Shown: positions 16,862 to 24,502 of the stretch, in pieces
Position numbering within the stretch: the first letter of the stretch is position 1
Layout: each line of letters opens with the position of its first letter
Made by a program: the position numbers and the translations under genes
Notes under the pieces: generated by a model
What the model was told of the DNA's origin: nothing
Database searches by the model: none
The model's input: the letters and a program-made list of their open reading frames with translations, nothing else
From: Streptomyces triticirhizae
GTDB taxonomy: Bacteria; Actinomycetota; Actinomycetes; Streptomycetales; Streptomycetaceae
Assembly: GCF_003696235.1 (NCBI RefSeq)
Contig: NZ_RFFJ01000001.1
Span: 62,001 to 126,000, forward strand
Direction: 5' to 3'
DNA: 64,000 nucleotides

Positions 16862-17610
16862 CCTACTGCAGCCGCGGCCCGCTGATCTCCACCGAGGGCC
16901 TCAACGGAGTCGGCAAGACGTACCTGACGAACCGTGCCGTCGAAGCCCTCGCGGTCAAGCCGCTGATGCTGGACGAGTTCTCCCAGCGCGCGAACGGGCG
17001 CCTGGGCCTGGGCGAGGCCCTGCTCCGCGCGCTGCGCGAGGCCAGCGGCGGCGACCCGTTCCTGCGCGGCGGCACCCCGATGGCCGAGGCCCTGATCCTC
17101 ATGGCCATCAAGCGACACGACCTGGACACCGTCCTGACCGATCTGGCCCGTGGGCAGGTCGTAGTCGAGGGCCGCAGCGTGGACACCACCGCCGTGTGCC
17201 AGGCACTCCTGCTGCACCCCGACGACCCGGAAGCCGCCCTCCAGACGGCGATCGACCTGCTGGACCTCGCCTCGTCCTACCGACCGCTGCCTGACCTCAC
17301 GATCCTCGTCACCGACGACACCTCGAAGGCCGTGGAGCGCGCACAACGGCGTGACCGCCGTGAACTCACCAGCGAGCAGGTGGACTTCATGCGCGACGCG
17401 GGCGCCCTCTTCGAACAGCTCGCCGCCACCGACCCGGTCCGCTACCGCGTCGTGGACCGGCGGGTCGTCGACGAGTACGCGGCGGTCGAGCAGATCCGGA
17501 CGTGGATCAACGACGCCGGGAGCGACCTGGCCTGCCTGGTGGAGCCGTGGCAGCGCTCGGACGCGGTGTGCATGTGCTGCGGGCAGCTCACCCCGGTGGA
17601 AGCCTCATGA
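16849..17610 (+). CDS. Thymidylate-kinase-like P-loop kinase (second copy)
   Basis: A 253-residue paralogue of the protein encoded at 14006. The Walker A is STEGLNGVGKTYL and the later block is VVVEGRSVDTTAVCQALLL, where the Asp of the DR motif is replaced by Gly. An extra Cys pair (VCMCCGQL) sits at the C-terminus. I prefer ATG 16849 (GGGAGG seven bases upstream); ATG 16858 would give a 4-base overlap with the aminotransferase stop. Two TMPK-like genes in one operon could mean two phosphorylation steps or a heteromer. Confidence 0.8.
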   Translation: MARMTYCSRGPLISTEGLNGVGKTYLTNRAVEALAVKPLMLDEFSQRANGRLGLGEALLRALREASGGDPFLRGGTPMAEALILMAIKRHDLDTVLTDLARGQVVVEGRSVDTTAVCQALLLHPDDPEAALQTAIDLLDLASSYRPLPDLTILVTDDTSKAVERAQRRDRRELTSEQVDFMRDAGALFEQLAATDPVRYRVVDRRVVDEYAAVEQIRTWINDAGSDLACLVEPWQRSDAVCMCCGQLTPVEAS

Positions 17611-18272
17611 GCCAGGCCGGGAGCACCGCCGGGACCTGGGTGCCCACCATCGACGAGGGCGTCGAGGCCCTGATCCTCGACTTCGACGGAACCCTCGCCG
17701 ACACCAGGCGCGGCCACGAGGAATCCCTGAGAGCGGCCCTCGATCCGTACGGCGTCGACCTGGACCCCTCCTGGTACGCCCGGCACATCGGCTTGTCCAT
17801 CCACGACCTCCTGGCGAAGCTGCCCGGCGGCCAGGCGCTGCCCCGCGACGAGATCGTCCAACGCAGCCGCGCCCACCTGCTGGCAGCGGTCCACACGATC
17901 ACACCCGTCCCGTGCGTCGTCGAACTCCTGCGGCAGGCCCGACGCGCCGGGCTGCCCTGTGCCGTGGCGTCCGGCGCGAGCCGACTGCTCGTCAACCCGG
18001 GACTCCACGCCCTGGGCCTGCGCGACGCGTTCGTCGCCGTCGTTACGCGCGAAGACGTCACCCACGGCAAGCCGAACCCGGAACTGTTCCTCACGGCCGC
18101 CCGCCACCTGGGCGTCTCCCCGGGGCGATGCCTCGCGGTTGACGACGCCCCTGACGGCATCGCCTCCGCCCGCGCGGCAGGCACGCGGGTCATCACGGTG
18201 ATCGACGGTCACCTGGCCACCGCCCACGAAGAAGCGATGACGGCGCGCCGCCGTCGGCTTCGAGGAGCATGA
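17607..18272 (+). CDS. HAD-superfamily phosphatase
   Basis: A 221-residue HAD hydrolase of the beta-phosphoglucomutase/nucleotidase type. Motif I is LILDFDGTLADT with the nucleophile D25 and acid D27. Motif II is ASGASR, motif III Lys lies in THGKPNPELF, and motif IV is LAVDDAPDGI. It overlaps both neighbours by 4 bases. A HAD phosphatase also occurs in the toyocamycin-type clusters, where it is thought to release the nucleoside from the ribotide. The same role fits here. Confidence 0.87.
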   Translation: MSQAGSTAGTWVPTIDEGVEALILDFDGTLADTRRGHEESLRAALDPYGVDLDPSWYARHIGLSIHDLLAKLPGGQALPRDEIVQRSRAHLLAAVHTITPVPCVVELLRQARRAGLPCAVASGASRLLVNPGLHALGLRDAFVAVVTREDVTHGKPNPELFLTAARHLGVSPGRCLAVDDAPDGIASARAAGTRVITVIDGHLATAHEEAMTARRRRLRGA

Positions 18273-19237
18273 TGCCGGTCCTGAACTCGACCAAGAATCT
18301 GCACGTCGTCGAGCCGCCCACCGCCACGCGGGAAGGTATCGGCGTCTTCGAGTACACCGACCACTACACCGTCTTCCACTACGGCCGAATGCCGGACCCG
18401 ATCCCTGGTAAGGGCGAGGCGATCTGCCGGATGGCTGCCTTCAACTTCCTGATGTTGGAGGAGGCCGGCGTGCGGACGCACTTCCGCCGACACATCGCGC
18501 CGAACCAGATCGAGTTCACCCTCGCGCGCCTCCCGGACCCGGCCGACCGCCCCCACTCCCCGGCCTCCGGCAACTACCTCCTGCCTCTCCAGGTCCTCTT
18601 CCGAAACGAGCTTCCGCCCGGAAGCTCCGTCCACCGGCGGTTGGCCGCTGGCGAACTCGTCCCGGCCGACATCGGACTCGACGCGCTCCCGTCGGTCGGC
18701 CAGAAGCTGGCGCGACCGCTCATCGAGTACGCGACGACCCGGGAAGACACCAACCGGTTCCTCACCCCCGGCGAAGCCCAGTACCTCTCCGGCCTGGATG
18801 ACGAGCGGTTCCCCGCCCTGCGGGAGATCACCGTCAAGGTCGACGAGGTGCTGACCGGGCACGCGGCCGGGCTCGGGCTGAGCCACTGCGACGGCAAGGT
18901 CGAGTACCTGGTGACGGTCGAGCAGGAGCTGGTGCTCGGCGACAGTCCCGGCACACCGGACGAGAGCCGTCTGATGTTCGGCGGCGTGCACTGCGGCAAG
19001 CAGATCCTGCGGGACTGGTACGTGCGCTCCGGGCTCCAGATCCCCACCAGCGAGCTGATCGCCGAAGGCGTCCCCAGAAGCCGGTGGCCGAAGCCGGCCC
19101 CACTCCCACCAGAGTTCCTTCCGGTGATGACGGACCTGTACCGGTCCCTGAGCGAGACCTGGACGGGCGAGCGGCACTGGAACGCGCCGGACCTGCCGAC
19201 GGCAACCCACGCCGCCGCCCGCCTCATCAACCCGTGA
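18269..19237 (+). CDS. PurC-like (SAICAR synthetase fold) ATP-dependent amide ligase
   Basis: A 322-residue protein that matches the PurC family block by block: YTVFHYGRMPDPIPGKGEAI at residues 33-52, then CRMAAF and THF; PLQVLFRNELPPGSS at 106-120; ITVKVDEVL with GLSHCDGKVEY; and ESRLMFGGVHCGKQ followed by RDWY. True PurC joins aspartate to the carboxylate of CAIR using ATP. The protein differs from the usual streptomycete PurC and lies at the end of a CDG operon, so it more likely amidates the CDG carboxylate (as base or ribotide). No QueC is present, which this ligase could replace. Family assignment is strong; substrate is inference. Confidence 0.82.
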   Translation: MMPVLNSTKNLHVVEPPTATREGIGVFEYTDHYTVFHYGRMPDPIPGKGEAICRMAAFNFLMLEEAGVRTHFRRHIAPNQIEFTLARLPDPADRPHSPASGNYLLPLQVLFRNELPPGSSVHRRLAAGELVPADIGLDALPSVGQKLARPLIEYATTREDTNRFLTPGEAQYLSGLDDERFPALREITVKVDEVLTGHAAGLGLSHCDGKVEYLVTVEQELVLGDSPGTPDESRLMFGGVHCGKQILRDWYVRSGLQIPTSELIAEGVPRSRWPKPAPLPPEFLPVMTDLYRSLSETWTGERHWNAPDLPTATHAAARLINP

Positions 19238-19265
19238 CGGCGCAGCCAACCAGAAAGGTGACCGC

Positions 19266-19928
19266 ATGAGCAGCCTGACCGAGGACCCCGCCTTCCGGGC
19301 GACGACGTTCGTGGTGATCGACTTCGAGACGACGACCCCCACCGGCTATCCGGCCCAGCCCATCGAGGTCGCCGCGCTCGCCCTGCGCTGCGCGGACGGC
19401 ACATGGCAGGAGACCGGCCGCAGCGCGTCCCTGATCCGTCCACCCTCGTTCGCCCCGGTGACCCCGGCGGACACCGCCCAGACCGGCCTGACCGCCGAGC
19501 AGCTCCAGCAGGCGCCCACCCCGGACCGAGCGCTGGGAGCGCTGGACCGGCGGCTCACGGCCGGCACCCCGTACCTGCTGGTGGCCCAGCACGCGGCCAC
19601 CGAGGCCGGCATCATCCATCACCAGGCCGAGCACTGCCCGACGCTGGCCCGCACCGACTTCCTCGACACGATCCCCCTGGCCAAACACCTCATCCCGGGA
19701 CTCGCGAACTACAAACTCGACACCCTGCTCGCGCACTTCGGCATCCCACAACCCGCCGACCGGCACCGGGCCCCCGCCGATGTCGACGTCACCGCGAAGG
19801 TCTTCCTCCACCTCATCAGCGCCGCCGAGAACGACCCCCAACTCGTCGACCTCGCGGCGCTGGTGAGGACGGCGGGGCGCATGGCGAAGACCAACCGGCC
19901 CATCCAGGCGGGGCTGTTCGACGCCTGA
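19266..19928 (+). CDS. DnaQ-like DEDDh exonuclease-fold protein
   Basis: A 220-residue protein. Exo I is VVIDFETTTPTG (DxE), followed by EVAALAL; the Exo III region HRAPADVDVTAKV keeps the HxAxxD pattern of DEDDh enzymes. The middle Asp of Exo II is replaced by Glu in AQHAATEAGII, so activity may be reduced. A GAAAGG ribosome site precedes ATG 19266. Its place in a small-molecule operon is odd; similar proteins are found beside many Streptomyces clusters. It could act on nucleotides or DNA affected by the product. Confidence 0.75.
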   Translation: MSSLTEDPAFRATTFVVIDFETTTPTGYPAQPIEVAALALRCADGTWQETGRSASLIRPPSFAPVTPADTAQTGLTAEQLQQAPTPDRALGALDRRLTAGTPYLLVAQHAATEAGIIHHQAEHCPTLARTDFLDTIPLAKHLIPGLANYKLDTLLAHFGIPQPADRHRAPADVDVTAKVFLHLISAAENDPQLVDLAALVRTAGRMAKTNRPIQAGLFDA

Positions 19929-19985
19929 CCACCCCAACCACAAGGCATCCGTATGCCGATCCATGAAAGGACGGTGCCCGCTTCG

Positions 19986-20618
19986 ATGCCGAACGAAGAG
20001 CGGGAACGCACCGACGTGCCCCTCTGGTTCGACCCGCTGTGCCCGTGGGCATGGGTCACCTCGCGCTGGCTCCTGGAAGTCGAGAAAGTCCGGCCGGTGC
20101 GCGCGGACTGGCGGATCATGTCGCTGGCCTACCTCAACCTCGAACAGCGCAACGGTAAGGGGCTCAGCGACGACTACCGCGCGCTGATGGAGCAGGCATG
20201 GGGCCCGGTGCGCGTCTGCGCGGCCGCCACCGCGCACGCCGGCCGCGACGTTCTCGGCCCGCTGTACACCGCCATCGGCACCCGACTGCACCACCATCGA
20301 CGCCGAGACGACCCCACCGTGGTCACCCAGGCGCTCACCGAGACGCACCTGCCCGCCTCCCTGGCATCCGCCGCCACAAGCACGGAGTTCGACCAACGCA
20401 TCAAGGACTCGCACCACGAGGCGTTCGACGAGGTTGGCCTCGACGTCGGAACGCCCGTCCTACGCGTTGCCGGCACGGCTCTGTTCGGACCCGTACTCCG
20501 CCGGGCCCCTCGCGGCGAGGCCGCCGGACGACTCTGGGACGGCCTGGTCATGATCGCCGCGACGGACGGCTTCTACGAACTCAAGCGAAGCCGGGACGGC
20601 AAACCGTCCTTCTCATGA
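19986..20618 (+). CDS. Rv2466c-like mycothiol-dependent reductase (DsbA/thioredoxin fold)
   Basis: A 210-residue protein of the DsbA-like Rv2466c group: WFDPLCPWAWVTSRWLLEVE then MSLAYLNLEQRN. With the start at ATG 19986 the active-site Cys is C19 in CPWA, the same position as in Rv2466c, where the motif is CPWC; the second Cys is replaced by Ala here. An in-frame ATG at 19953 is possible but gives a longer N-terminus than usual. These enzymes use mycothiol, the actinobacterial thiol, for reduction. It is the last gene of the operon. Confidence 0.8.
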   Translation: MPNEERERTDVPLWFDPLCPWAWVTSRWLLEVEKVRPVRADWRIMSLAYLNLEQRNGKGLSDDYRALMEQAWGPVRVCAAATAHAGRDVLGPLYTAIGTRLHHHRRRDDPTVVTQALTETHLPASLASAATSTEFDQRIKDSHHEAFDEVGLDVGTPVLRVAGTALFGPVLRRAPRGEAAGRLWDGLVMIAATDGFYELKRSRDGKPSFS

Positions 20619-20662
20619 GCGAAGCCACCCGGCAGCCGACGCCGGCCAAGGGCCTTCCCTTT

Positions 20663-20743
20663 CCCTCACATCGGATACGACGTGAGGGCACGGCGGCGCC
20701 CACGACTACCTGTCCTGGTCAGCGGACCTTGGCGGGTCCGCTG
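20663..20743. terminator. Hairpins between convergent genes, likely bidirectional terminator
   Basis: Two inverted repeats lie between the end of the operon and the convergent NUDIX gene. The first is CCCTCAC / GTGAGGG (20663-20669 and 20682-20688). The second is stronger, CAGCGGACC / GGTCCGCTG (20720-20728 and 20735-20743, 6-base loop), and covers the 3' end of the NUDIX gene. No long T-run follows, as is common in high-GC actinomycetes. Confidence 0.55.
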
Positions 20744-21276
20744 ATCGCTCGTGTGATGCGGGGGCCGACGAGACGCTCGGCAAGCTCCAGCGGGTACCAG
20801 CCGGCACCGGTCACCTCGGACTCCTGGATGCGCCCGACATCCGCACGGGCCGTCGCGAAGGCGAACCCGATGTCCAAGTGGTGGTGCTCCGGCTCGTCCT
20901 TCGCTGGCCTCGCGGGCACCTGGCCGTACTCGACATAGGCGGGTGCCGACGAGACCACGGAGATCTGCCCTGGGTCGATACCGGTCTCTTCCGTCAGCTC
21001 GCGCATCGCCGCGTCGACCAGCGTGACGTCGGCCGGCTCAAGATGACCGCCGGGCTGCAGAGTGATCCCGTAGGCCAGGTGCTCGACGAGGAGGATCTCG
21101 GTGCTGTCGCGAACGAGGAGCGCGCCCACCGTCACGTGCATGGGGAAGCTGCGCCGGGAGGCGAAGCCCCGGCCCTCGGCCAGCAGCCGCAACGGCTCGG
21201 CCAGTTGCTCGGCCTCCTCCGGATAGCGCCCGAGATAGGCCGCAACGGCCTCCGAGATGTCGGAGTCACTGATCAT
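20719..21276 (-). CDS. NUDIX hydrolase
   Basis: A 185-residue NUDIX protein with an intact box region (GGHLEPADVTLVDAAMRELT then EETG) and the usual first strand HVTVGALLVRDSTEILLVEH. EHHHLDIGFAF and AGWYPLEL complete the fold. It probably hydrolyses a nucleoside diphosphate derivative. It runs towards the 7-deazapurine-type operon and may be a housekeeping nucleotide-pool cleaner or a self-protection enzyme for it. The start is ATG 21276; GTG 21279 is an alternative. Confidence 0.85.
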   Translation of the reverse strand: MISDSDISEAVAAYLGRYPEEAEQLAEPLRLLAEGRGFASRRSFPMHVTVGALLVRDSTEILLVEHLAYGITLQPGGHLEPADVTLVDAAMRELTEETGIDPGQISVVSSAPAYVEYGQVPARPAKDEPEHHHLDIGFAFATARADVGRIQESEVTGAGWYPLELAERLVGPRITRAISGPAKVR

Positions 21277-21549
21277 CACGAGCCACCTTCGCTCCGACCC
21301 GGGAGCCGAACCTCCGATAACCCATTGCTCGGATACGAGCGACAAGCACGTGCACGGGCAACTCCGCGAAAAGTCCATGGCGTACGGGGGGTTGGCACTC
21401 TACAAGTCAGAGCCGGGGCCACGCGGGTCAACGCGTCCCTCCTGCGGCGTGGCGGACACGTCGTTGTCGAGGCGACAGGCTCCTCGGAGCCCGGTTCCAT
21501 AAGGCCAGCCGCTCCTCGACGAGGGGGTGTCGTTGACCGGGCAGGCTTA
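21277..21549. other. Intergenic stretch upstream of the NUDIX gene
   Basis: 273 bases with mixed composition and no supported gene. The NUDIX promoter is expected here. Its right edge is the insertion-sequence relic that begins at 21550. Confidence 0.35.
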
Positions 21550-21720
21550 GACCGTGTCCTACGTGGTGAGTCGGCCGCTGGTCGGGTACGGGGAGTTCGC
21601 GGTGGGGATGGCGTGTTCCAGATGGTCCGTGGGAGATCGCACGGAACCTGCTGCCGTCTTCGCGGGTGCGTCCGCAGGGCGTGGGCGCCTGGGCTACCGC
21701 CCTGCGGGTTGCGGATCGTC
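21550..21720 (+). mobile_element. Relic left end of an IS5-family element
   Basis: The first 28 bases are identical to the left end of the insertion sequence at 22444 (GACCGTGTCCTACGTGGTGA and on), preceded by TTA. Downstream, one frame reads VPDGPWEIARNLLPSSRVRP and QGVG, which matches the N-terminus of IS5-family transposases and is missing in the copy at 22443. The homology stops near 21700 and no matching right end follows. This is the leftover of an older, decayed insertion. Confidence 0.7.
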
Positions 21721-21746
21721 AAACGCACCCCGGAGAAGGAGCTTGG

Positions 21747-22283
21747 CTACTCACCGTTGACCCACGGATGTTCCATGGGTCGTCCGTGGTCCTCATGTCT
21801 TGCTGTCGACTGCGCAAGCGCGTGCCAGTTCGACTCGCAGTGGATAATCGCGCCATTGGAGTCGGCGTGACAGGCCCGTGAGGAGATGTTGCGTATCGGG
21901 TACTTGGAGACGAACTCCCCGACAAAAACGCCATCGTACGGCCCTCCGGTTGTGCAGTCGTGGCCCGGGACCTTGCGGTAGTGCCAGTGCCCGGCCCAGG
22001 CTCCATTTTCATAGATCTCGTAGCGGAGCTGCGCCGTCGCGCAGTATCCGTCGGTGACAGTGTCGGAGATCAAGCCGTCCATAGAGAACCAGTTACCGTT
22101 GCGGCCCCAGCAGAGCTCCTGGTACACGCCACTGACATGGCTGAGGGTGCAGCCGGCGAAGGTGTGGTCCGCCGGTGGTTTGTCTGCGGTGTACCAGTCG
22201 TCCGTGCTGTGGGCGCTTGCGGCGCCGGGCAGGCCTAACACCAGTCCCATAGCCGCAATGAAAGCGAACAGGATGCGTCTCAC
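21747..22283 (-). CDS. Secreted cysteine-containing protein
   Basis: A 178-residue protein starting at GTG 22283 behind AGAGGGAA. It begins with a Sec signal peptide (basic VRR, hydrophobic LFAFIAAMGLVLGLPGAASA, cleavage after ASA). The mature part has six Cys residues (AGCTL, ELCWG, GYCAT, HDCTT, RACHA, IHCES), so up to three disulfides. It carries several Tyr/Trp/His-rich strands but no enzyme motif that I recognise. It sits between two IS5-type left ends and may have been moved with them. Confidence 0.65.
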   Translation of the reverse strand: MRRILFAFIAAMGLVLGLPGAASAHSTDDWYTADKPPADHTFAGCTLSHVSGVYQELCWGRNGNWFSMDGLISDTVTDGYCATAQLRYEIYENGAWAGHWHYRKVPGHDCTTGGPYDGVFVGEFVSKYPIRNISSRACHADSNGAIIHCESNWHALAQSTARHEDHGRPMEHPWVNGE

Positions 22284-22442
22284 GTTCCCTCTTCTCGTAG
22301 ATGGCGTCGGCACCGTACTGCGCGCGAATGGCCCGGTCGTTAGCCGAGCGCGCCACCTTGTTGGCACACAGCGCAAACCGGCCTCTCCCGTTCCCCGAAG
22401 CCGGGTGCGTCCCCCGGGTGGGGCCCCACCTGAGTGTCCTTA

Positions 22443-23236
22443 AGACCGTGTCCTACGTGGTGAGTCGGCCGTTGTTGCCGCCCTCACGGATGCGTCCGCA
22501 GGGCGGCGGGACACAGAACACGCCTGATGAGGCGGTGTTCGCGGCCATCGGTACGTGCTGACGAGCGGGTGCGCCTGGCGGCATCTGCCGCCGTGCTTCG
22601 GGATATCGAAGTCAACCGCCCACCGCAGGTTCCTGATCTGGTCTCGAGCCGGGGTGTGGGGCCGTCTACACCGGGCCGTGCTCGACGAACTCGCCGCGGC
22701 CGGGCTTCTCGACCTGTCCCGCGTCATTCTCGACACGGCTCACGTACGGGCTAAAAATGGGGCGGACACACGGGTCCGAGCCCTGTGGATCGGGGTAAGC
22801 CCGGTTCCAAGATGCACATCCTGTCCGATGCGGGCGGGCTGCCTGTCGTGGTCGCTGTCTCAGGTGGCAACGTCCACGACAGCCAGGGTCTGAAGCCGCT
22901 CCTCGCCGGTCTCCAAGCGAGACACGATCCCGACCGCAGCCGGCACTACCGTCCAGCAAGGCCACGCCGACAAAGCGTACGACCAGCCTGACCTGCGCAG
23001 ATGGCTCCGCGGAAAGCGCATCGGGTGCCGGATCGCCCGCAAGGGAGTCGAGTCCAGCCAGCAGCTCGGCCGGCACCGGTGGGTAATCGAACGCACCATG
23101 TCCTGGCTCTCCGGCTATCGCCGCCTCTCACCCCGTTACGAGCGTCAGCCGCGCAACTACCTGGCCCTTCTCGGACTCACCGCAGCCCTGTGCTGCTACA
23201 AACGTCTCCGACGACTCACCACGTAGGACACGGTCT
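22443..23236 (+). mobile_element. IS5-family insertion sequence, degenerate
   Basis: The ends are a perfect 25-bp inverted repeat: 22443-22467 and 23212-23236 (AGACCGTGTCCTACGTGGTG... and its complement). If the repeat is taken to begin at GACCGTG, the trinucleotide TAA flanks both sides (22441-22443 and 23236-23238), as expected for a TNA target duplication of IS5-like elements. The element is about 790 bp and carries one broken transposase. Part of the 5' coding region present in the relic at 21550 is deleted here. Confidence 0.85.
22470..23226 (+). pseudogene. IS5-family transposase, frameshifted
   Basis: Pieces of one transposase appear in successive frames: LLPPSRMRPQGGGTQNTPDE, then CAWRHLPPCFGISKSTAHRR and VILDTAHVRAKNG, then GKPGSKMHILSDAGGLPVVV, and finally HADKAYDQPDLRRWLRGKRI with RWVIERTMSWLSGYRRLSPR. 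The DDE-type residues are present, but at least three frame changes and a lost N-terminus make it inactive. The stop lies inside the right inverted repeat. Confidence 0.85.
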
Positions 23237-23683
23237 AAGCAGCCGGTTGCCGACGAGGAAGGTGGCGGACGGCGGCCGCCGGTGTAGCCGTCCGGCGCGG
23301 GGACGAAGTGGTAGGCAACGCGACGCTGGCGTCGGCGGGAGCCGCCCGGGCGCCGCGGGCCCTCCGCGCTGCGGGAGGACACACCGACCGCGGGCGCCGC
23401 TCAGCTCGATGCCGGCCTGCCGGCTGAGGCCGCAGTCGAGGCCGTTCGGGGAGACGGTGCATGGACCTGTGTCCTGAGGCAGAACCGGCCTGGTGGGTTG
23501 ACGGCCGTGCGCGCAGCACGTGCCATGAGACAACCAAGGATCGACCAGTGGTGCGACGACGGAGGTGGTGGAGTTCCACTCACCCTGTTGATGACGCCCG
23601 TTGCGTCGTGGGCATTCTCGATAGTCGTGCTTCTCCTGGTTGCACGGTTTCCTCCCTCGATTGGCTCTGCTCGACCGGCGCCC

Positions 23684-24502
23684 ATGGTCGAGTTGCCCGA
23701 GTATGGGGCTGTGTCCGACGAAGGAGGAGTAGAGGCGGGAGGGCGTTCGCGCCGAGACGAGACGGGCCTCGGGGAGATGTTGCGCGGTTGGCGACGCGTG
23801 GCTGGCATCCGGGAGGGCCGTCGCCGTGCGTTGACACAGGCGGTTGTGGCGGAGCGGGCCGGAGTGAGCGAGCGCTGGTACAGGAAGCTGGAGAAGGGCG
23901 AGTCGGTCCGTCTGGATCGTGAAACGCTGGAGCGGCTGGCGAGCGCGCTGCTGCTGGATCAGCCGGCGCGAGCCGCGCTCTTCCTCCAAGCGGTGCAACT
24001 GCTGCCGGTCCCTTCCCTTGAGGCTCAGGAGGATGAGGTCACCTACCAGGGGCTGCGGCTGATGGTGGCCTATGTACGGGCTCCGGCGGTGCTGACGACG
24101 GGGGCGTGGGACGTGGTCGCGACCAACGCGGCGATGGAGGAGCGCTTCCCGTGGATGTCGGAGCCTGGCGCGAACCTCGCTGCGTGGCTCTTGCGGCCCG
24201 AGGCGCAAGAGGTCTTCGGGGAGGAGGCGCACCAGGAGCAGGTGGAGCGGCTGCGCTCTGCTCTGCGTCTGGCCCGTGCGCACAATCCGGATGGGCGGAT
24301 CGCGGAGCTGGGGCGTCGCCTCGACATCGGGGAGTCGGAGGCCACAGTGCCGATGGCGGTCCCGCGAGGACCCTTCCGCCTCTACCTTCCCACCCGCACG
24401 GGCGCGGGGTCGGTGGCGGTGTTCGCGCACGTGCTGCGGCCCCTGGCAGACACGTCGGCTCGCGTCGCGGTGATCACGCCGATGGAGCCTCCGGTGCCGT
24501 AG
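23684..24502 (+). CDS. XRE regulator with MmyB-like ligand-binding domain
   Basis: A 272-residue protein if started at ATG 23684; ATG 23777 is an alternative nearer the domain. The helix-turn-helix (LTQAVVAERAGVSERWYRKL then EKGESVRLDRETLERLA) is followed by the MmyB-like region (RAPAVLTTGAWDVVATNAAM, FPW, NLAAWLL). MmyB-like domains have a PAS-like fold and bind small hydrophobic ligands. Streptomyces have many such regulators, usually next to a target gene; no clear target is adjacent here. Confidence 0.78.
   Translation: MVELPEYGAVSDEGGVEAGGRSRRDETGLGEMLRGWRRVAGIREGRRRALTQAVVAERAGVSERWYRKLEKGESVRLDRETLERLASALLLDQPARAALFLQAVQLLPVPSLEAQEDEVTYQGLRLMVAYVRAPAVLTTGAWDVVATNAAMEERFPWMSEPGANLAAWLLRPEAQEVFGEEAHQEQVERLRSALRLARAHNPDGRIAELGRRLDIGESEATVPMAVPRGPFRLYLPTRTGAGSVAVFAHVLRPLADTSARVAVITPMEPPVP

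Noticed and set aside
10789-20618. 7-deazaguanine DNA-modification (dpd-like) cluster
   Set aside because: There is no DpdA-type transglycosylase, QueC or Dpd helicase/nuclease set. The PRTase, HAD, methyltransferase and aminotransferase fit a small-molecule pathway better. The alternative is kept in mind because of the two nucleotide kinases.
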